NCBI RefSeq assembly: GCF_017591425.1
Contig: NW_024466218.1
Span: forward strand, 12,848,001 to 12,912,000
Source: Ochotona curzoniae
Lineage: Eukaryota; Chordata; Mammalia; Lagomorpha; Ochotonidae
Direction: 5' to 3'
DNA: 64,000 nt
Within the stretch, counting starts at the first letter, position 1. Each line of letters begins with the position of its first letter. Both the position numbers and the translations under genes were made by a program. Under the pieces are notes generated by a model. That model was not told where the DNA came from. It did not search any database and saw nothing but the letters and a program-made list of their open reading frames with translations. Shown piece by piece: positions 22,181 to 33,680 of this stretch.

Positions 22181-23189
22181 TTCTTACTGGGAAAAAAAGG
22201 CACTAGTTTTTATGGGTATTTTACCTAATTCATAGGTTCAAAGAAAAGTCTAAGTATCATTGGCACAAATCATAAATTTTACAAATTTACCTATAATGAG
22301 TACCCACTAAAAGATGATTTATAGCCTTTTTATGTACATTAAAAAAAAACAAGCAAACAGGAGTTTGAATAAATTCAGTGTTGTTTTTTTGGTTTCATTA
22401 TCATTGTAAGTTTGCTCAAGGCAAGAACCAGGGTCCATATTGACAAATCATTAAGGTCAGAAATAGTCAAAACTAACAGTGAAATTGTTAGGCCTAGGCC
22501 TTATATGCCTAACTCTAGGAAAAGAGGAAATTTCAGTACTACTATCGTTGGAATATTTTGGTGATTAGAAGCAGCCAACAAAAGTTTCCTAAACACTAAA
22601 GAATGAGAGTTCCTTCAAGAGGCATGAGACTGGTAGGAAACTTCATCATGTTCAAGACTTGTAAATATAGGGACCCAAGAGCAGCCAGTTAGTCCTGAGT
22701 TGCCCACTGTGCCTAGCAGTATCATAAACAATGAGTAATTAGTTCCCATTTATTAGGGAAAAGTAAATTTGTGTTCTGTGCATTCTTCAAAAAGGCTTGA
22801 CCAGAAGCATTGCATTTTAGGGTTGTCTCAATCTAAATTCCCTATGATTTTGATATTCTGTGTGTAAAGAGACACTATGCTTATTTTTACAAAGATAGCT
22901 AGTAGTAGAGGCTTAATGAAGTGAGCACTGATTTTCTGATAGTTATAGTCACTTTACACCCATGGGGCCACATCTCTAAATGAATTCAGTGGTAAGAAGC
23001 AAAAGAAAAAGCCACAGTCTTGTTGGAATACAACCACTCATTTAAGGTTGTCAGCCTTCTGCTTTTAGCTGCTTCAGAAGAGAATGTGTTGGGATGACAT
23101 ATATCCCAGGATAAGATTGTTTTGAACAATATGAGAAATCAGTGGCATTCAGGCCAAATTAAATCTAATTTACTCTACAAATTGCCAAA
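22181..23189. other. No recognisable gene or repeat
   Basis: AT-rich sequence after the pol remnant. No env-like reading was seen in any frame. Confidence 0.35.
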
Positions 23190-23470
23190 CTATCAGTTCT
23201 ATTAAATCTGTTTATTAAAAGGCAGGAGAGTCGGCCTGGGTCGCAAGCTATGGCTGGGATAATAAGACATAGATGAGGCCCACTAATGTAGATAAATCAT
23301 GTTTGATTTCCAGGCCAGAGGTAGCCAATGGGAGGGCTTTCACCTCGCCTCCCCTGTCATCTGGAGGTGTCTGCCAGTCAGTAGAAATGTCCCCAGAGTC
23401 AGGCTTACTGATTGATTTCCATGGCACTGGAAGGCCCATGTCATTGCCCCTAATCTGGGGTCATTAATAA
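23190..23470. promoter_or_regulatory. Candidate conserved non-coding element
   Basis: Repeat-free, higher-complexity sequence with TAAT/ATTA cores, GATTGATTT (PBX/HOX-like), 'GTAGCCAATGGGAGG' (a CCAAT-type box) and CCTAATCTGG (OTX/bicoid-like). Both strands carry 63-64 codon frames that do not look coding. The regulatory reading is inference from motif density. Confidence 0.3.
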
Positions 23471-23839
23471 AACCAACTTTCTTTCTCTCTAGTTATCCAT
23501 TTTGAAAAGTACAATATAAGCAGGGATTTATGATTTCTGGATGGATGAGATAAGGAGGGTAGAGTGGCAGATAATGTTTGTGGCAGTGGCAAGGCTGGGA
23601 GGTTGGTATGGAATATTTTTACATGCTATAGTATAATTAGGGCAGGCAATAGCAGATCTTTATTCCCCAAATTACTGGGGTGATCCACAAAGCTGTGTAA
23701 GGTTTTTGGGACAGAATTCAAATTCTAATAATTGTGGGCATACAGATAAAATGATGGGAGAAGGGCAATGCTAATACAGGCTTTATTCTTTTATTGGGAA
23801 AGATATCAACATCATTCCTAAATCTTTAGAATTAGTTTT
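23471..23839. other. No recognisable gene or repeat
   Basis: Short AT-rich linker. Confidence 0.3.
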
Positions 23840-24132
23840 ATATATGTAAAAAGGAGAGAGAAAAAGAGAGAAAGAAAGAGAAGTCGAGAGGGAGAGGGAT
23901 TTGCTGGTTCACTCCCAAAACCCCAGCAGCTGGGCCCAGGCTGTGCTAAGGCCAAGATCCAGCAATTGAATTTTGGCCTCATGTGGGTAGCAAGGGACCA
24001 GATACTTCTGCCACTACACACTGCCTCCCAGGAAAACTGAAACCCAAATCAGATAGAGACTTTAACCTGGGCACTCTGATGCAGATTTCCAAAATCCCTT
24101 AGCAGCATCTTAGCCACTGTGCCAAACACTTA
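23840..24132 (-). mobile_element. Older CSINE
   Basis: Purine-rich GAGAGAAAAAGAGAGAAAG start, then 'TTGCTGGTTCACTCCCAAAA', 'CATGTGGGTAGCAAGGGACC', 'CACACTGCCTCCCAGG', 'CCTGGGCACTCTGATGCAGA' and a head ending 'TTAGCCACTGTGCCAAACAC'. This is the older subfamily, well diverged. Confidence 0.75.
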
Positions 24133-24869
24133 ACCCTATAACCTTATTTTAGAAAAATTAGAACTTGCTTATTGTGTTTACCTGTGTGGGATGTTCTACT
24201 TCAGGGTTACCAATTACTAAGTCCAACCATTTCTTTGGAAGTATATCCTAAATCCCTTTTCAAGAAACCCTTTTTTAATATTCCAGTCTGTAGCTTTCCT
24301 TTTATTGAATTTATGTAGGGGGAATATTACACAATAGTATGTGGCTTGACAATTAGCATCTCCTTCACCACACTACACTTTGAGGAGACTTTGTAGAATT
24401 TCTTTCATAAAACTCCAAAATAAATATACGGAGAGACCTATCATCCTGTGAAAGATTGTACAATTAATGATGCACATTCATTCCTAAGCCCTCCTTCAGT
24501 GTTTCCTTCCAAATTTACTCTTGAAGGGAAAGCAACTTCACTAAAGAAGCACGGTAGAGTGGGATAGGGACTGATTTGGGAATGCAATGGAGCTGAGAAA
24601 GCAAATCTTTCCATAGGGTGTAGGCACAAAGGTGTTTTGAATAACTGGATTTACCAATTTAGAAGAGTTTTCTCCTTTGTTGAAATCTGGGTCTCAAACA
24701 ACTTCCCCAGATTGATTTCTGTGTGTTTACTTTGTGAAGCTGATAGCTCAGACACTTTTACAGTTTATTCTTTTCTTTAAATAAAGGAAGGAAGGAGGAT
24801 TTAAAATAGAGAGCAACTCTTGCACATAAAACCTCAAACTCCGAATCTTCTTTCTGTGGAATGTACTGG
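24133..24869. other. No recognisable gene or repeat
   Basis: AT-rich sequence without hallmark motifs. Confidence 0.3.
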
Positions 24870-25140
24870 TTGAGTTGGATCATCGTTTTGTACAATTCAG
24901 TGCTGAGTCCAGGAATCCTCTGGAGGAAAGTTGAGGTGGGAGAAGGGAGGGATGGAAATTGCTCACAGTAATCCAAAGGCTTTATTAGTCTGTAATTAGG
25001 AGTGATGGGAGGAAGCCAAGTGAAGGAAAATTTAAGCTGAATTGCGAGAAAAAAACGAGTCCCTAACAATGAAGAGTATTCAACTGTGGAGGAGGATGAC
25101 AGAGACAGAACAGCGGCAGTCACTCATAATTTCTTTATTG
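24870..25140. promoter_or_regulatory. Weak candidate non-coding element
   Basis: Repeat-poor block with 'CTGTAATTAGGAGTGATGGG', 'CAAAGGCTTTATTAG', a 'CCCTAACAATGAAGAG' SOX-like site and 'CATAATTTCTTTATTGG'. A 121-codon minus-strand frame (24,758-25,123) overlaps it but shows no domain or splice context. Weak support only. Confidence 0.2.
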
Positions 25141-25632
25141 GTAATTTGGTCTCTATATTTTGGATGAAATACATATCTGGGAATCATGCCAAGCCATGCA
25201 AGGGATGCCCTTTAACCGAAATTCAGGGTGATAGCACTAATGGCTCTGGGAAAGGAAAATGAGATAATCTTGAGAACCAGCTGGGAATAAGAAGTCAAAA
25301 GAACAAGGTGTTCTCTTAGGTTTGGGTCCTGGTGCTGCACATCATTTTAGCGACTTGGAGATGGGGGTTGCACCATCGGAGCAGAAAGCAGCAATATCTC
25401 ATCTTCCCAGTATCTCTAGAGGGCATCTCTCACCACCTGCAACCTTGGGAAAATCTGTTCTGAGTGTCAAGCAATAGTGCTGGCAATGAGAATTTGAAAT
25501 GCTACCTCATTCTATGTAATAGGTTAGCTAGAAGATGAGAGAAAAAATGTTGGGTGTGGCTTTAAAATGAATTCAGGTACACAAAGTACTTTGCATTGCA
25601 CTTTGGGTAAAACAAAAACAAACCTTGTGATT
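25141..25632. other. No recognisable gene or repeat
   Basis: Unremarkable sequence. Confidence 0.3.
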
Positions 25633-25644
25633 ACCTATCTAATG

Positions 25645-25918
25645 TTTTTTTTTTTAAGATTTATTTTATTTTTATTGGAAAGGTGGATATACAGAGAGGA
25701 GAGACAGAGTGGAAGATCTTCCGTCTGATAATTCACTCCCCAAGTGAGCAATGGCGGGTGCAGGGTCCCAAAGCTTTGGGCCATCCTGGACTGCTTTACC
25801 GGGCCACAGACAGTGAGCTGGATGGGAAGAGGAGCTTCCGGGATTAGAACCGGCGCCCATATGGGATCCCGGGCATGTAAGGCGAGAACCTTAACCACTG
25901 CGCCATCGCACTGGGCCC
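25645..25918 (-). mobile_element. CSINE with internal deletion
   Basis: The tail TTTTTTTTTTTTAAGATTTA and the head 'GCGCCATCGCACTGGGCCC' are both intact, but the sequence jumps from 'CACTCCCCAAGTGAGCAATG' directly to 'GCGGGTGCAGGGTCCCAAAG'. About 75 bp present in other copies is missing. It keeps CpGs and so looks young. Target duplications ACCTATCTAATG (25,633-25,644) and ACCTAACTAGTG (25,919-25,930) flank it. Confidence 0.9.
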
Positions 25919-25930
25919 ACCTAACTAGTG

Positions 25931-27079
25931 TTTTAAACTGCAAGCCATTCTTCCTCTGGTCTCTGATCCTGATAGATTTTTGCATACTGCTGTTTTTATG
26001 TCACTTGGGTTCACTCTTTCCAATGACTTGTGTAGTCTAGTCTCAACCTATCTTTGTAACCGTATCTTCTTTTTAAAGTTTTATGATGAGTATTTTAATT
26101 TGTTTTTGCCTAGCACAGATACTCACACATACCCAAACACACTCACTCATATGTGTGCACATGCACAGTTCAAAGGATACTCTTTCGCACTTGGTGCCTT
26201 GGCCTTCAAGTGTTTCTGAGAGTGTTACTGAGAAAATGCTTCCTGTATTTTAAAACTCAGTCTGCTCTTTGTCTTTCAAGCTAATTTTCCTGCTTCTGCT
26301 AAAATAGGATTTGCCACTACCCTTCTACCTGGAGTCTATTTTCACATTGTAAGAATTTATCCTCGCATGTAAGATTTGTCCCCAACCTGACTACTGCAAA
26401 ATGTTTTTGTGAATTTCCTCAGCAGAGAGGCACCTCACTTTCCCTGAGTTTCAGAAACCTGTTGAACAACTCAACTATGCTCAACACACCCAATTCCCAT
26501 GATAGGTCTTTGCATTCATGCTTTATCTCCCTTAGGAAGATGTACTTCCTCAAAGTGAGGGTCACATTTTACAGTTTCATGCTCCCTAGAGCACCTGACA
26601 AGGTCTTTTTAACCTGCTGATGCTTAGAAAGCTATGTTAGAGAAGGAATTAATTCATAATGAAAGGATGGGTTTTATACCATATCATTGATCTACTTAGG
26701 ACATGCACTGCTTAATCTTTCCTCCCTGTCTCAGGAGGGGTGTAAGTACCACTCCCTAAATACCAAGTGTAAGGTTAGCACAGCAGGTCACTACTGGTGG
26801 TCAGCATTCTTTCCTGCACCTATTGAGTTTCCTCTTTCTCTGCATGGCTGCACTGGGACCTTTTAGTTGGCTCCTCAGGAGTGGCAAAGCTCTGCTTTCA
26901 GCAGAAAACATCTTCTGGCTCTTCCAGCTTCATCAGGGTACCTTGATTTTTTTATTGTAATTATAATTAAATTTTGTACCACAACACTTAATTATTTTCT
27001 GTTCTATCAATACTGCATTTGTTCATCCAAGAAAACCATTAATTAATTGAAAATACGAAGAATTGTGATGAAAGGTTTG
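25931..27079. other. No gene; possible L2 fragment at 26,520-26,620
   Basis: 'GATGTACTTCCTCAAAGTGA' followed by 'GCTCCCTAGAGCACCTGACA' resembles an L2 3' end. The rest is unassigned. Confidence 0.3.
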
Positions 27080-27295
27080 AAGTTTAGAGTCAACTATAGG
27101 TTAGAAGCTGACACTGTGGGAATTTAGGTTTGCACCCAACCCATCCATGCCTCACATTTCCACATCTGCAAAAAGAGGATAAAATTAGCATATACATTAT
27201 TAAATTAAATGAATTAACACCCAAAGAACAAATAAATCATTTTCAGATAAATGGAAGCATTGTGATGATCCTCATCAGAATCATCAGAAATTAGA
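27080..27295 (+). mobile_element. MIR SINE
   Basis: 'TTGAAGTTTAGAGTCAACTA' and 'CCATGCCTCACATTTCCACA', then 'TCTGCAAAAAGAGGATAAAA', 'TAAATTAAATGAATTAACAC': the MIR core and 3' half in forward order. Confidence 0.55.
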
Positions 27296-28024
27296 ATTAT
27301 TGTCCTGTTCTCTATGTTCTCTTCCAAGTGTGGAGTGACAGACATATGTTATGTAATTAATACATTCCATGCACATCATTTTTCCAACAATAAATTTGTT
27401 CAAATATTTATTGAACTAGTTCTAGATGTTAGATTAGCTCTAATATCAAAAGAAGTAGAAGAAAACCAAAGATGAGGTACCTAGGTGTTAGGAATTTATT
27501 GATGGAAGAGAAATAGTGATCACACAATAATATAGGTAGTATATTTCATGTGACTATAATTGTAATAAATACGTTGTATAATGCCTATAGTCATGTCAAT
27601 GGATCAAAAGTGTATTTTTCAAACTATATGTAATATGAAAATATATAACATGATAATACATGGAAGTGCACCAATAGGAAAAGGAATCGATTAAAAAGTG
27701 TTATTTTGCATAGGACAGTCAGGGCAGACCTCTGAGAATGTGACTTTTGATAAGAAACCCACAAGAGGGAGCCACATGGATACTTGGGGAAGGAATGTTG
27801 CAGGAGGAAAGAACTGATAATGCAACATCTCTGAGTTAGCAAAGGGTTTGGTGCTACTTGCACAGTGACAAGAAGTCAGCATGTCTCAAGCAAGCACAGC
27901 AAAGAAGAAGAGTGGTAAACAGTGAGTTTAAGATGCATTGGCAGTTGGGAGGATGTGGGAATTGCAAACCCTGTAAAATTTGTGAATTTAACTATGTAGT
28001 ATAAGAAAGTATGAAGTGCTCGGT
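27296..28024. other. No recognisable gene or repeat
   Basis: AT-rich. Minus-strand frames of 63-79 codons near 27,624-27,882 are without domains. Confidence 0.3.
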
Positions 28025-28575
28025 TCAGTTATGTTTTGCTGCATAACAGACCAAGCAAAACTGAGTGGCCTAAAAAAAATGACTAAAGTTCATTAATGTC
28101 CATGATTCTGTAGATCAGTTGGGTGTTCTACAGTGTGTCTGGGCCATCATGAAAGGTCTCACTTGTGTGCCTTTCGGTTGATAGATGTTATGATCCAGGT
28201 GTGCCTCTTCTGGGATCACTCATTCCAGGGTGCATTTCTTCTACTAATCTTCCTTGGAATCTCAGTATAGCTATAACTATTGAATTATTCCAGAACAAAT
28301 GTTTTTAGACAACCTCACATGTCTAGTGGGAGACTGTAGATGTTACTTTGAGCCTATGTCTGTTCCCACTAGAAGAGTCAGTCTCTTTATGTGATGGCAA
28401 CAGCCTTTTAAGAGAGCAGTCATCAATGCCTAAGAATTTCTATGTGTTACGTCATGTTTGTTTGTATCCCAAAAGCAGAGAAAGTGGTCAAATGGCCAAA
28501 TCCAGAATCTATGTGTGAGGGAATTATAAGACTGCAGTTAATATAGTAGGTATAATTTTGGGGACCATCATTTGC
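28025..28575 (-). mobile_element. Old MaLR-type LTR, antisense
   Basis: The plus strand starts 'TTTTGCTGCATAACAGACCA', 'CTGAGTGGCCTAAAA', 'CATGATTCTGTAGATCAGTT' and proceeds to a 'GTGAGGGAATTATAAGACTG' end. This is the usual antisense reading of MLT1-like LTRs. Strongly diverged. Confidence 0.5.
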
Positions 28576-29274
28576 CTACTAAAGTGCCTGGAAACAAGGT
28601 ATATTTTATATTAAAAAAAAAAAAACCTAGAAGTAACATTTGTATGGAAATGAAGAGCAGGAGAAGTCTGGATATGTCAGAATGAATCTTTTGGTAAAAA
28701 TTGAAAGAACAGTGAACCAAAAAGAGAAATTGGGAAAAATGTTTAAAAAGTTTTGAGGAAAAATGTTGATCCATGGGGGGCATAAAACGCTAGATAAACT
28801 ATAGTCCATGATAACTTAGAATACAGAAACACAGAAAATGTACCTAATTATTTTGGGAATTTGGCCAGGAAGTATTCTGGACTGCAGATCAAATCTTAAG
28901 AAGTAGAGTTGGCCAAGAAAAACATCCATGTGTAAAACCTCACATTATTTTTAGTGTAAAATAGTGCGCATAAGAGGGAAAACCAAGAATTCATATAGAG
29001 AAAAGGACATGGGATTTACATTGGAAAAAAGCTATCCCAAATTAACAAGTGTTTCCAGTCTTCAGAATCACTGTGGCAAGGTGGATTTCAGCATTATCTC
29101 CATCGCTGTAACTCTAACATTAAGTTTTCGTGTTTTACATCAGTCCTTAACTACTGCAGGTGCCTCTTACTCTCCCTCTGCTTCCACCTTCATTTCTCTG
29201 CAATACCTTCTTTAAACAACAGTTGAACATCAGTTATAGCATGCCTCCCTTCTGTTCAAAAGAAATGTTAGTTG
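28576..29274. other. No recognisable gene; A12 run
   Basis: An A-run lies at about 28,614-28,625. Other sequence is unassigned. Confidence 0.3.
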
Positions 29275-29520
29275 TGCTTTAATATGAAATAAACCATCTA
29301 TAAATTTAGTGGCTCAAAATAGTAAAAATTTTATTTGTGGGTCAGGAATTTGGGTTGTGGTGAGCTGAATTGTCCTTTTGCTTCACTTACCTGGTCTTGC
29401 TCATAGCTACAGAAATCTTAGTGCTATGGGATGGTTTTGATATTCTCTCAATCTGAGGGGTTGGCCCTTGCTTTCAACTGGCCATGTATTTTAAATAAGC
29501 CACTTTGCAATTCTTAAAGT
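29275..29520 (-). mobile_element. Old MaLR-type LTR fragment, antisense
   Basis: 'CTATAAATTTAGTGGCTCAA', 'ATTTTATTTGTGGGTCAGG' and 'CTGAGGGGTTGGCCCTTGCT' follow the antisense MLT1 order. Short and diverged. Confidence 0.45.
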
Positions 29521-30011
29521 GGTGTTGACAATGCTATAAGAGAACAATTCCATCTTCAAGTTTTTTTTTCTTCCCTAACCCTCTATTTTATTTTGCATTT
29601 GTAGTTGTTCCTCTGGCTAAAGAAAATCATAGGCTGAAATGATTGTAAAAAAGATGAAAGGTGCCATGAGCTGCAAGGACAAAAATTTAAGAATGTGTAA
29701 TTTGTAACAGTCTATCACAAGTTACCTTCTGACTACATTAATCTGTAACTCAAATGAAAAAAAAATAAACTAATTCTTCCTAAATTCACAGAAGTTTCAT
29801 TTAAAGGGTAGAATATGTATTGAAATCTACAACACTGTGAGCTACCTCATGTCTAGTAATATATGAGACTGAATATATCATCTTATGTTTGTCACTGACA
29901 CAGGGAACTGTGAATTGACAAACTGGAGCTTTGCAAACCCCCTCCACCCAAAAGTATAGAGGTAAAAAGCACACACACATGCATTAAAATGACACCTGAT
30001 AAGCCTGAATT
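29521..30011. other. No recognisable gene or repeat
   Basis: AT-rich linker with a short CA run at about 29,970-29,978. Confidence 0.3.
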
Positions 30012-30026
30012 AAGAGTGAAGGTGCA
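30012..30026. repeat. Shared CSINE target duplication, copy 1 of 3
   Basis: AAGAGTGAAGGTGCA, preceded by TT to give TT|AAGAG, a good L1-endonuclease target. Confidence 0.88.
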
Positions 30027-30362
30027 GGCTTGGTGCCTTAGCCTAATGGTTAAAGTCCTTGCCTTATATGCACTGGGATCCTATATAGGTGTGAGTTCAT
30101 ATCCCTGATTCTCTAGTTTTCTTCCAGCTCCATACTTTTGGCCTGGGAAGGAGTAGAGGATGGCCCAAAGCCTTGGAACCTTGCACCTGCGTGGGAGACC
30201 CAAAGCAAACTCCTGACTCCTGGCTTTGGGTCAGCTCAGCTTCAGCTGTTGCAGCCACTTGGGGAGTGAACCAGCGGATGAAAAAATTTTGCCTATGTCT
30301 CTCCTTCTCTGTGTAAGTCTGGCTTTCCAATGAAAATCAGAAAAAGAAAAGAAAGAAAAAGA
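30027..30362 (+). mobile_element. CSINE A of a tandem pair, full length
   Basis: The head 'GGCTTGGTGCCTTAGCCTAA' carries the tRNA-like start; 'GGATCCTATATAGGTGTGAG', 'GGAGTAGAGGATGGCCCAAA' and 'CGTGGGAGACCCAAAGCAAA' follow. The tail is an expanded GAAA-type run. It ends exactly at the second copy of the target duplication. Confidence 0.92.
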
Positions 30363-30377
30363 AAGAGTGAGGGTGCA
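30363..30377. repeat. Shared CSINE target duplication, copy 2 of 3
   Basis: AAGAGTGAGGGTGCA, one mismatch from copy 1. It separates the two SINEs. Confidence 0.88.
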
Positions 30378-30704
30378 AGGACCTGGCACAATGGCTCAAT
30401 TGACTAATTCTCCTCCTTGCAAGTGCTGGTATTGCATATGGGCACCAGTTTGTGTCCCACATATGTCCACTTGCCATTCAGCTCCCTGATTATGACCCGG
30501 GGAAGCAGAGGATTGTCCAAAGCCTTGGGACCCTGCACCTATGTGGGAGACCTGGAAGAAGCCCTTGGTTTCCCAGGCCTCAAATTGACCCAAATCTGGC
30601 AGTTGTGGCTACTTGGGGACTGAACCACGAGATAGAAGATCTTTGTCTCGCCTTCTCTCTGTAAATCTACCATTCATATAGAATAAAAAGAATTTTGTTT
30701 TTGA
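30378..30704 (+). mobile_element. CSINE B of a tandem pair, full length
   Basis: The head 'GACCTGGCACAATGGCTCAA' begins directly after the target repeat. The body includes 'GCATATGGGCACCAGTTTGT', 'GACCCGGGGAAGCAGAGGAT', 'ATGTGGGAGACCTGGAAGAA' and 'AGATAGAAGATCTTTGTCTC', and the tail is AATAAAAAGAATTTTGTTTTTG. Same orientation as A. The two SINEs differ from each other at many positions, so this is not a recent local duplication of one element. Confidence 0.92.
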
Positions 30705-30719
30705 AAGAGTGAAAGTGCA
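30705..30719. repeat. Shared CSINE target duplication, copy 3 of 3
   Basis: AAGAGTGAAAGTGCA, one mismatch from copy 1 and two from copy 2. Confidence 0.85.
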
Positions 30720-31759
30720 TGAATCAGAGGGAAAGAACTCAAGGGAAAGAGCCAAGGGAGAAACTGGGAGGTTCCACAAAGTCCTGAATTAGATGGAAAA
30801 GCACTGTGTGTGCTGATTCTGTGTGATCAGGAACAAGAAGCAAAAGGACCATTATGATTGGTAATGATTTGATCTATTTATGAACTTAGGTTAATGGTTA
30901 GTTGAAATTTATTTCCCTGAGCCCACTTGAGTCAGTTTTCCCTAAGTGCAGTGTTGGTATTTTTCCAGCCCATATTTGTACTTAGATTTAAGATGGCATG
31001 AAGTACAGATTTTACTGGGTGTCCTGGAAAACAAACATATAATGTCATGTTCATGCATATGCTGGGGGTAGGTAGGAGCTGCAGAACGTATTTTTTAAGT
31101 TGTGGAGGGGGCAGGGGTAAATGATGTATATGAAGAAGAAGTAGCCGAGTCACAGGGTAGCAAAGAGACTGGTCTCAGAGAATGGTATTGGTTTTCAACA
31201 GAGGCTACAATTCTGTAGTGGGCAATTAAAGATCCAGAGGAGCACTCATAAGGAGGAAAGTTGCAGATGAGTGGGGTGGGAGGCGCAGCACTTGTCTCAT
31301 TCCTTTCAATACCATAAAATGAAGTAGCAATTAGAACATTATACACTTCCTTTCCACCCCACCTGTTGGGCTGCTGAAAATTACCCTATATTTTAAGTCT
31401 TTAGGGGTCGTTAACAATGGAGCCAAGAATTGCAAACCCATGAGATTGTGAAGTTGAAGTTTTTCAGGAGAGAGTCACATGAAGGGCACATTTTTCTGTT
31501 TTTACTATAGTAACTGACAATTATCTCCAAAGAGGTTTCAATAGCTGCTCATAAATGTAGCATCCCAATCCCATCCTGATTGTTTAACAGGGAGATAGGA
31601 AAATTCACTTGATGGAGTTGATACTTCAAGAAAGGGAATTTCATCTGAAATTGGTGCTTGATCTCCAGGAGAAAAGGTCCAGTGAGTGCCAAAGCCCTCT
31701 GCAGGCCTGGAGTCTGGTCCGGAGTGACTGACCCCTTTACCAACCCTGCACGTGTACAT
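30720..31759. other. No recognisable gene or repeat
   Basis: Frames of 60-90 codons on both strands have no domain. Confidence 0.3.
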
Positions 31760-31960
31760 CCCGCATACCTGCTGCTTTGCTCACCTGGAACTGCTCTGCC
31801 TGTGTCCACAAGTCCACGCATCTCTGCAAACCCAAGTTAATTGTCCTTCCTTCCAGAAAAGCACTCCTAGCATCTCCACTCCATCCCCATCTGCTCATTC
31901 TTTAATTCCTATGGCATTTAAAGTTTAAGTCTCATAATTAAATTCTGAATTATTGACCAT
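31760..31960 (+). mobile_element. Possible L2 LINE fragment
   Basis: 'CCTTCCTTCCAGAAAAGCAC' followed by 'TCTCCACTCCATCCCCATCT' and 'TTTAATTCCTATGGCATTTA' resembles L2 ORF/3' end sequence in forward order. Weak. Confidence 0.35.
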
Positions 31961-33569
31961 TCTACTGGTATTAATAATAAGCGCTATAACCTGTGTTATG
32001 CACCATTGCTTCAAGTACACAAAGCTTATATCCCAGGTAGAAGAGTGTAATGAAAGGAGCTTGTTAATACTAACTTAGGTGGTAAAAATTTCTGATGATA
32101 TTAGGCTATAAGGTGTGAAATTTGGGTTAAGGTTCTCTGAGGACATTTCTGTCTCAAGAGCAACTTGCCTCTGTGCACTGGTCTGAGTAAGAGCCTGAGA
32201 GTGTTTGTGTTAACTATGAATTACTCTAGGGAAATATTTTGAATTAAATTTAATTCTGAAATATATATTGAAAGCATACTAGGTAGGAACACGTGATTGT
32301 GCTAACTTTGCTTGTGTCATTGGGCAGGAGGGTAGTTAGGGAATGGAGAAACAAATTTCAAACATGAAGATTTTGATTTATCTGGATGCACTGTGTGTGT
32401 GTGTGTGTGGTTTCCTGACATAAGACCATCCTCTCATGTGTGCAAGAGCTGTGAGTGTAGAGATAAAATCAATGTGTGAACATCAGTGCAAGTTTGTTAT
32501 TCTTTGGCCAAATCTTGAACTTTTGCTTTTGAGTGCGATTTCAAGCAGGTACAGAACTATTGCTTCAGGTTGGTGTTCACCATCAGAGGAAAAATAGTGG
32601 GATCCCCTGAGGTGTGGCTCACATGACTCCAAGAAGACTTGAGGTGTCTAGATGGTAAGATGAGGGCTACACAGTACGGAGGGTTTGGTGGAACACAGTG
32701 ACTCTTTTATTCCCTTCAAGTTTATGTAGGCATGGACAGGTCGATTTGTGGATTATCTTCAAACCAACCATGCTTCAATGAATACGCTAGTGGCTTAGGA
32801 TGTTTCTGTAAGAGAATACTGCATTAGATATATTGCTGAAAATACACACCCCGGAGAAGAGCCTAGTTCAGAAATGATGGTGTCAGTGCTTCTCCTTCGG
32901 CACTTTTCCTCAGCCCATTTGCAGGTCAGAGCGCTGTGCTCTAATCAGATGTGGAGAGAAGTCAGCCAGTGAACAGAAGAGGAAACTCCTTGCTGAAAAC
33001 GCATGGTTAGAAAGGAGGTTGCCATCCCTGTGTGATACTGTTGCCAAAAATGATGATTGAAGTTCTCAAAAGGAATATTTATCTATACTTCCTGTCATTA
33101 AACAAACTAGGCATTATCAAAGCAAAAATTAGGTAAAAACTTTGCTTCATGGATACCTAAATTAAAAATGAGCCACGTGGGCCTTCATTGGGTGCCTTTA
33201 CAGCTAGAGCAGCCATGAAACCAAGGACCAAAATAAACTGAAAGTGGTGCCAGGCCTTTGAATTTTTCTATCCTAAGATATTGAACCAAAACTTTCTGAA
33301 ATAGGAAGTATATTCTATCTCATTACAATCATTGAAAATATTATGAAGAATGATTTCAATTATAGAAGAAAGCTAACATTAAATTCTGATCTCATAATAA
33401 AATGTAAATATTAATTATTTAATTTATTACTCATATCTTAAAACATGCATTTAACTGTAACAATTATAATAAATGTACCATATGAATTTATAGTATGTAT
33501 TTGTATGCTTCTATGTGGTTGGGTTAAAACTGAGCTTGTGTTAGTGTGTGTCTTTGTGTGTATGTGTGT
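31961..33569. other. No recognisable gene; short GT run
   Basis: (GT)9 lies at 32,392-32,409. A patch at 32,870-33,020 has a few CpGs and could be conserved, but there is no specific signal. Confidence 0.3.
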
Positions 33570-33680
33570 ACTGCGGAAAGTTCATGGAAAATTAGACTAA
33601 TAAGTTTTTATTTTTGCATGTTTTTTGAAATCCACATGTAGTTTTTTATAATAAACATGTTCCATGAACTTGTGAAGAGC
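33570..33680 (+). mobile_element. Mariner-like palindromic MITE, copy 3 (intact ends)
   Basis: AAGTTCATGGAA (33,578-33,589) and its exact reverse complement TTCCATGAACTT (33,660-33,671) form terminal inverted repeats around about 70 bp of AT-rich sequence. The interior includes 'AATAAGTTTTTATTTTTGCA' and 'TTTTTTGAAATCCACATGTA', matching copies 1 and 2. It is non-autonomous: no transposase. Confidence 0.7.

Noticed and set aside
32895..32915. CTTCTCCTTCGGCAC, reminiscent of the start of U6 snRNA
   Set aside because: The match stops after about a dozen bases; the rest of U6 and an upstream pol III promoter are absent.
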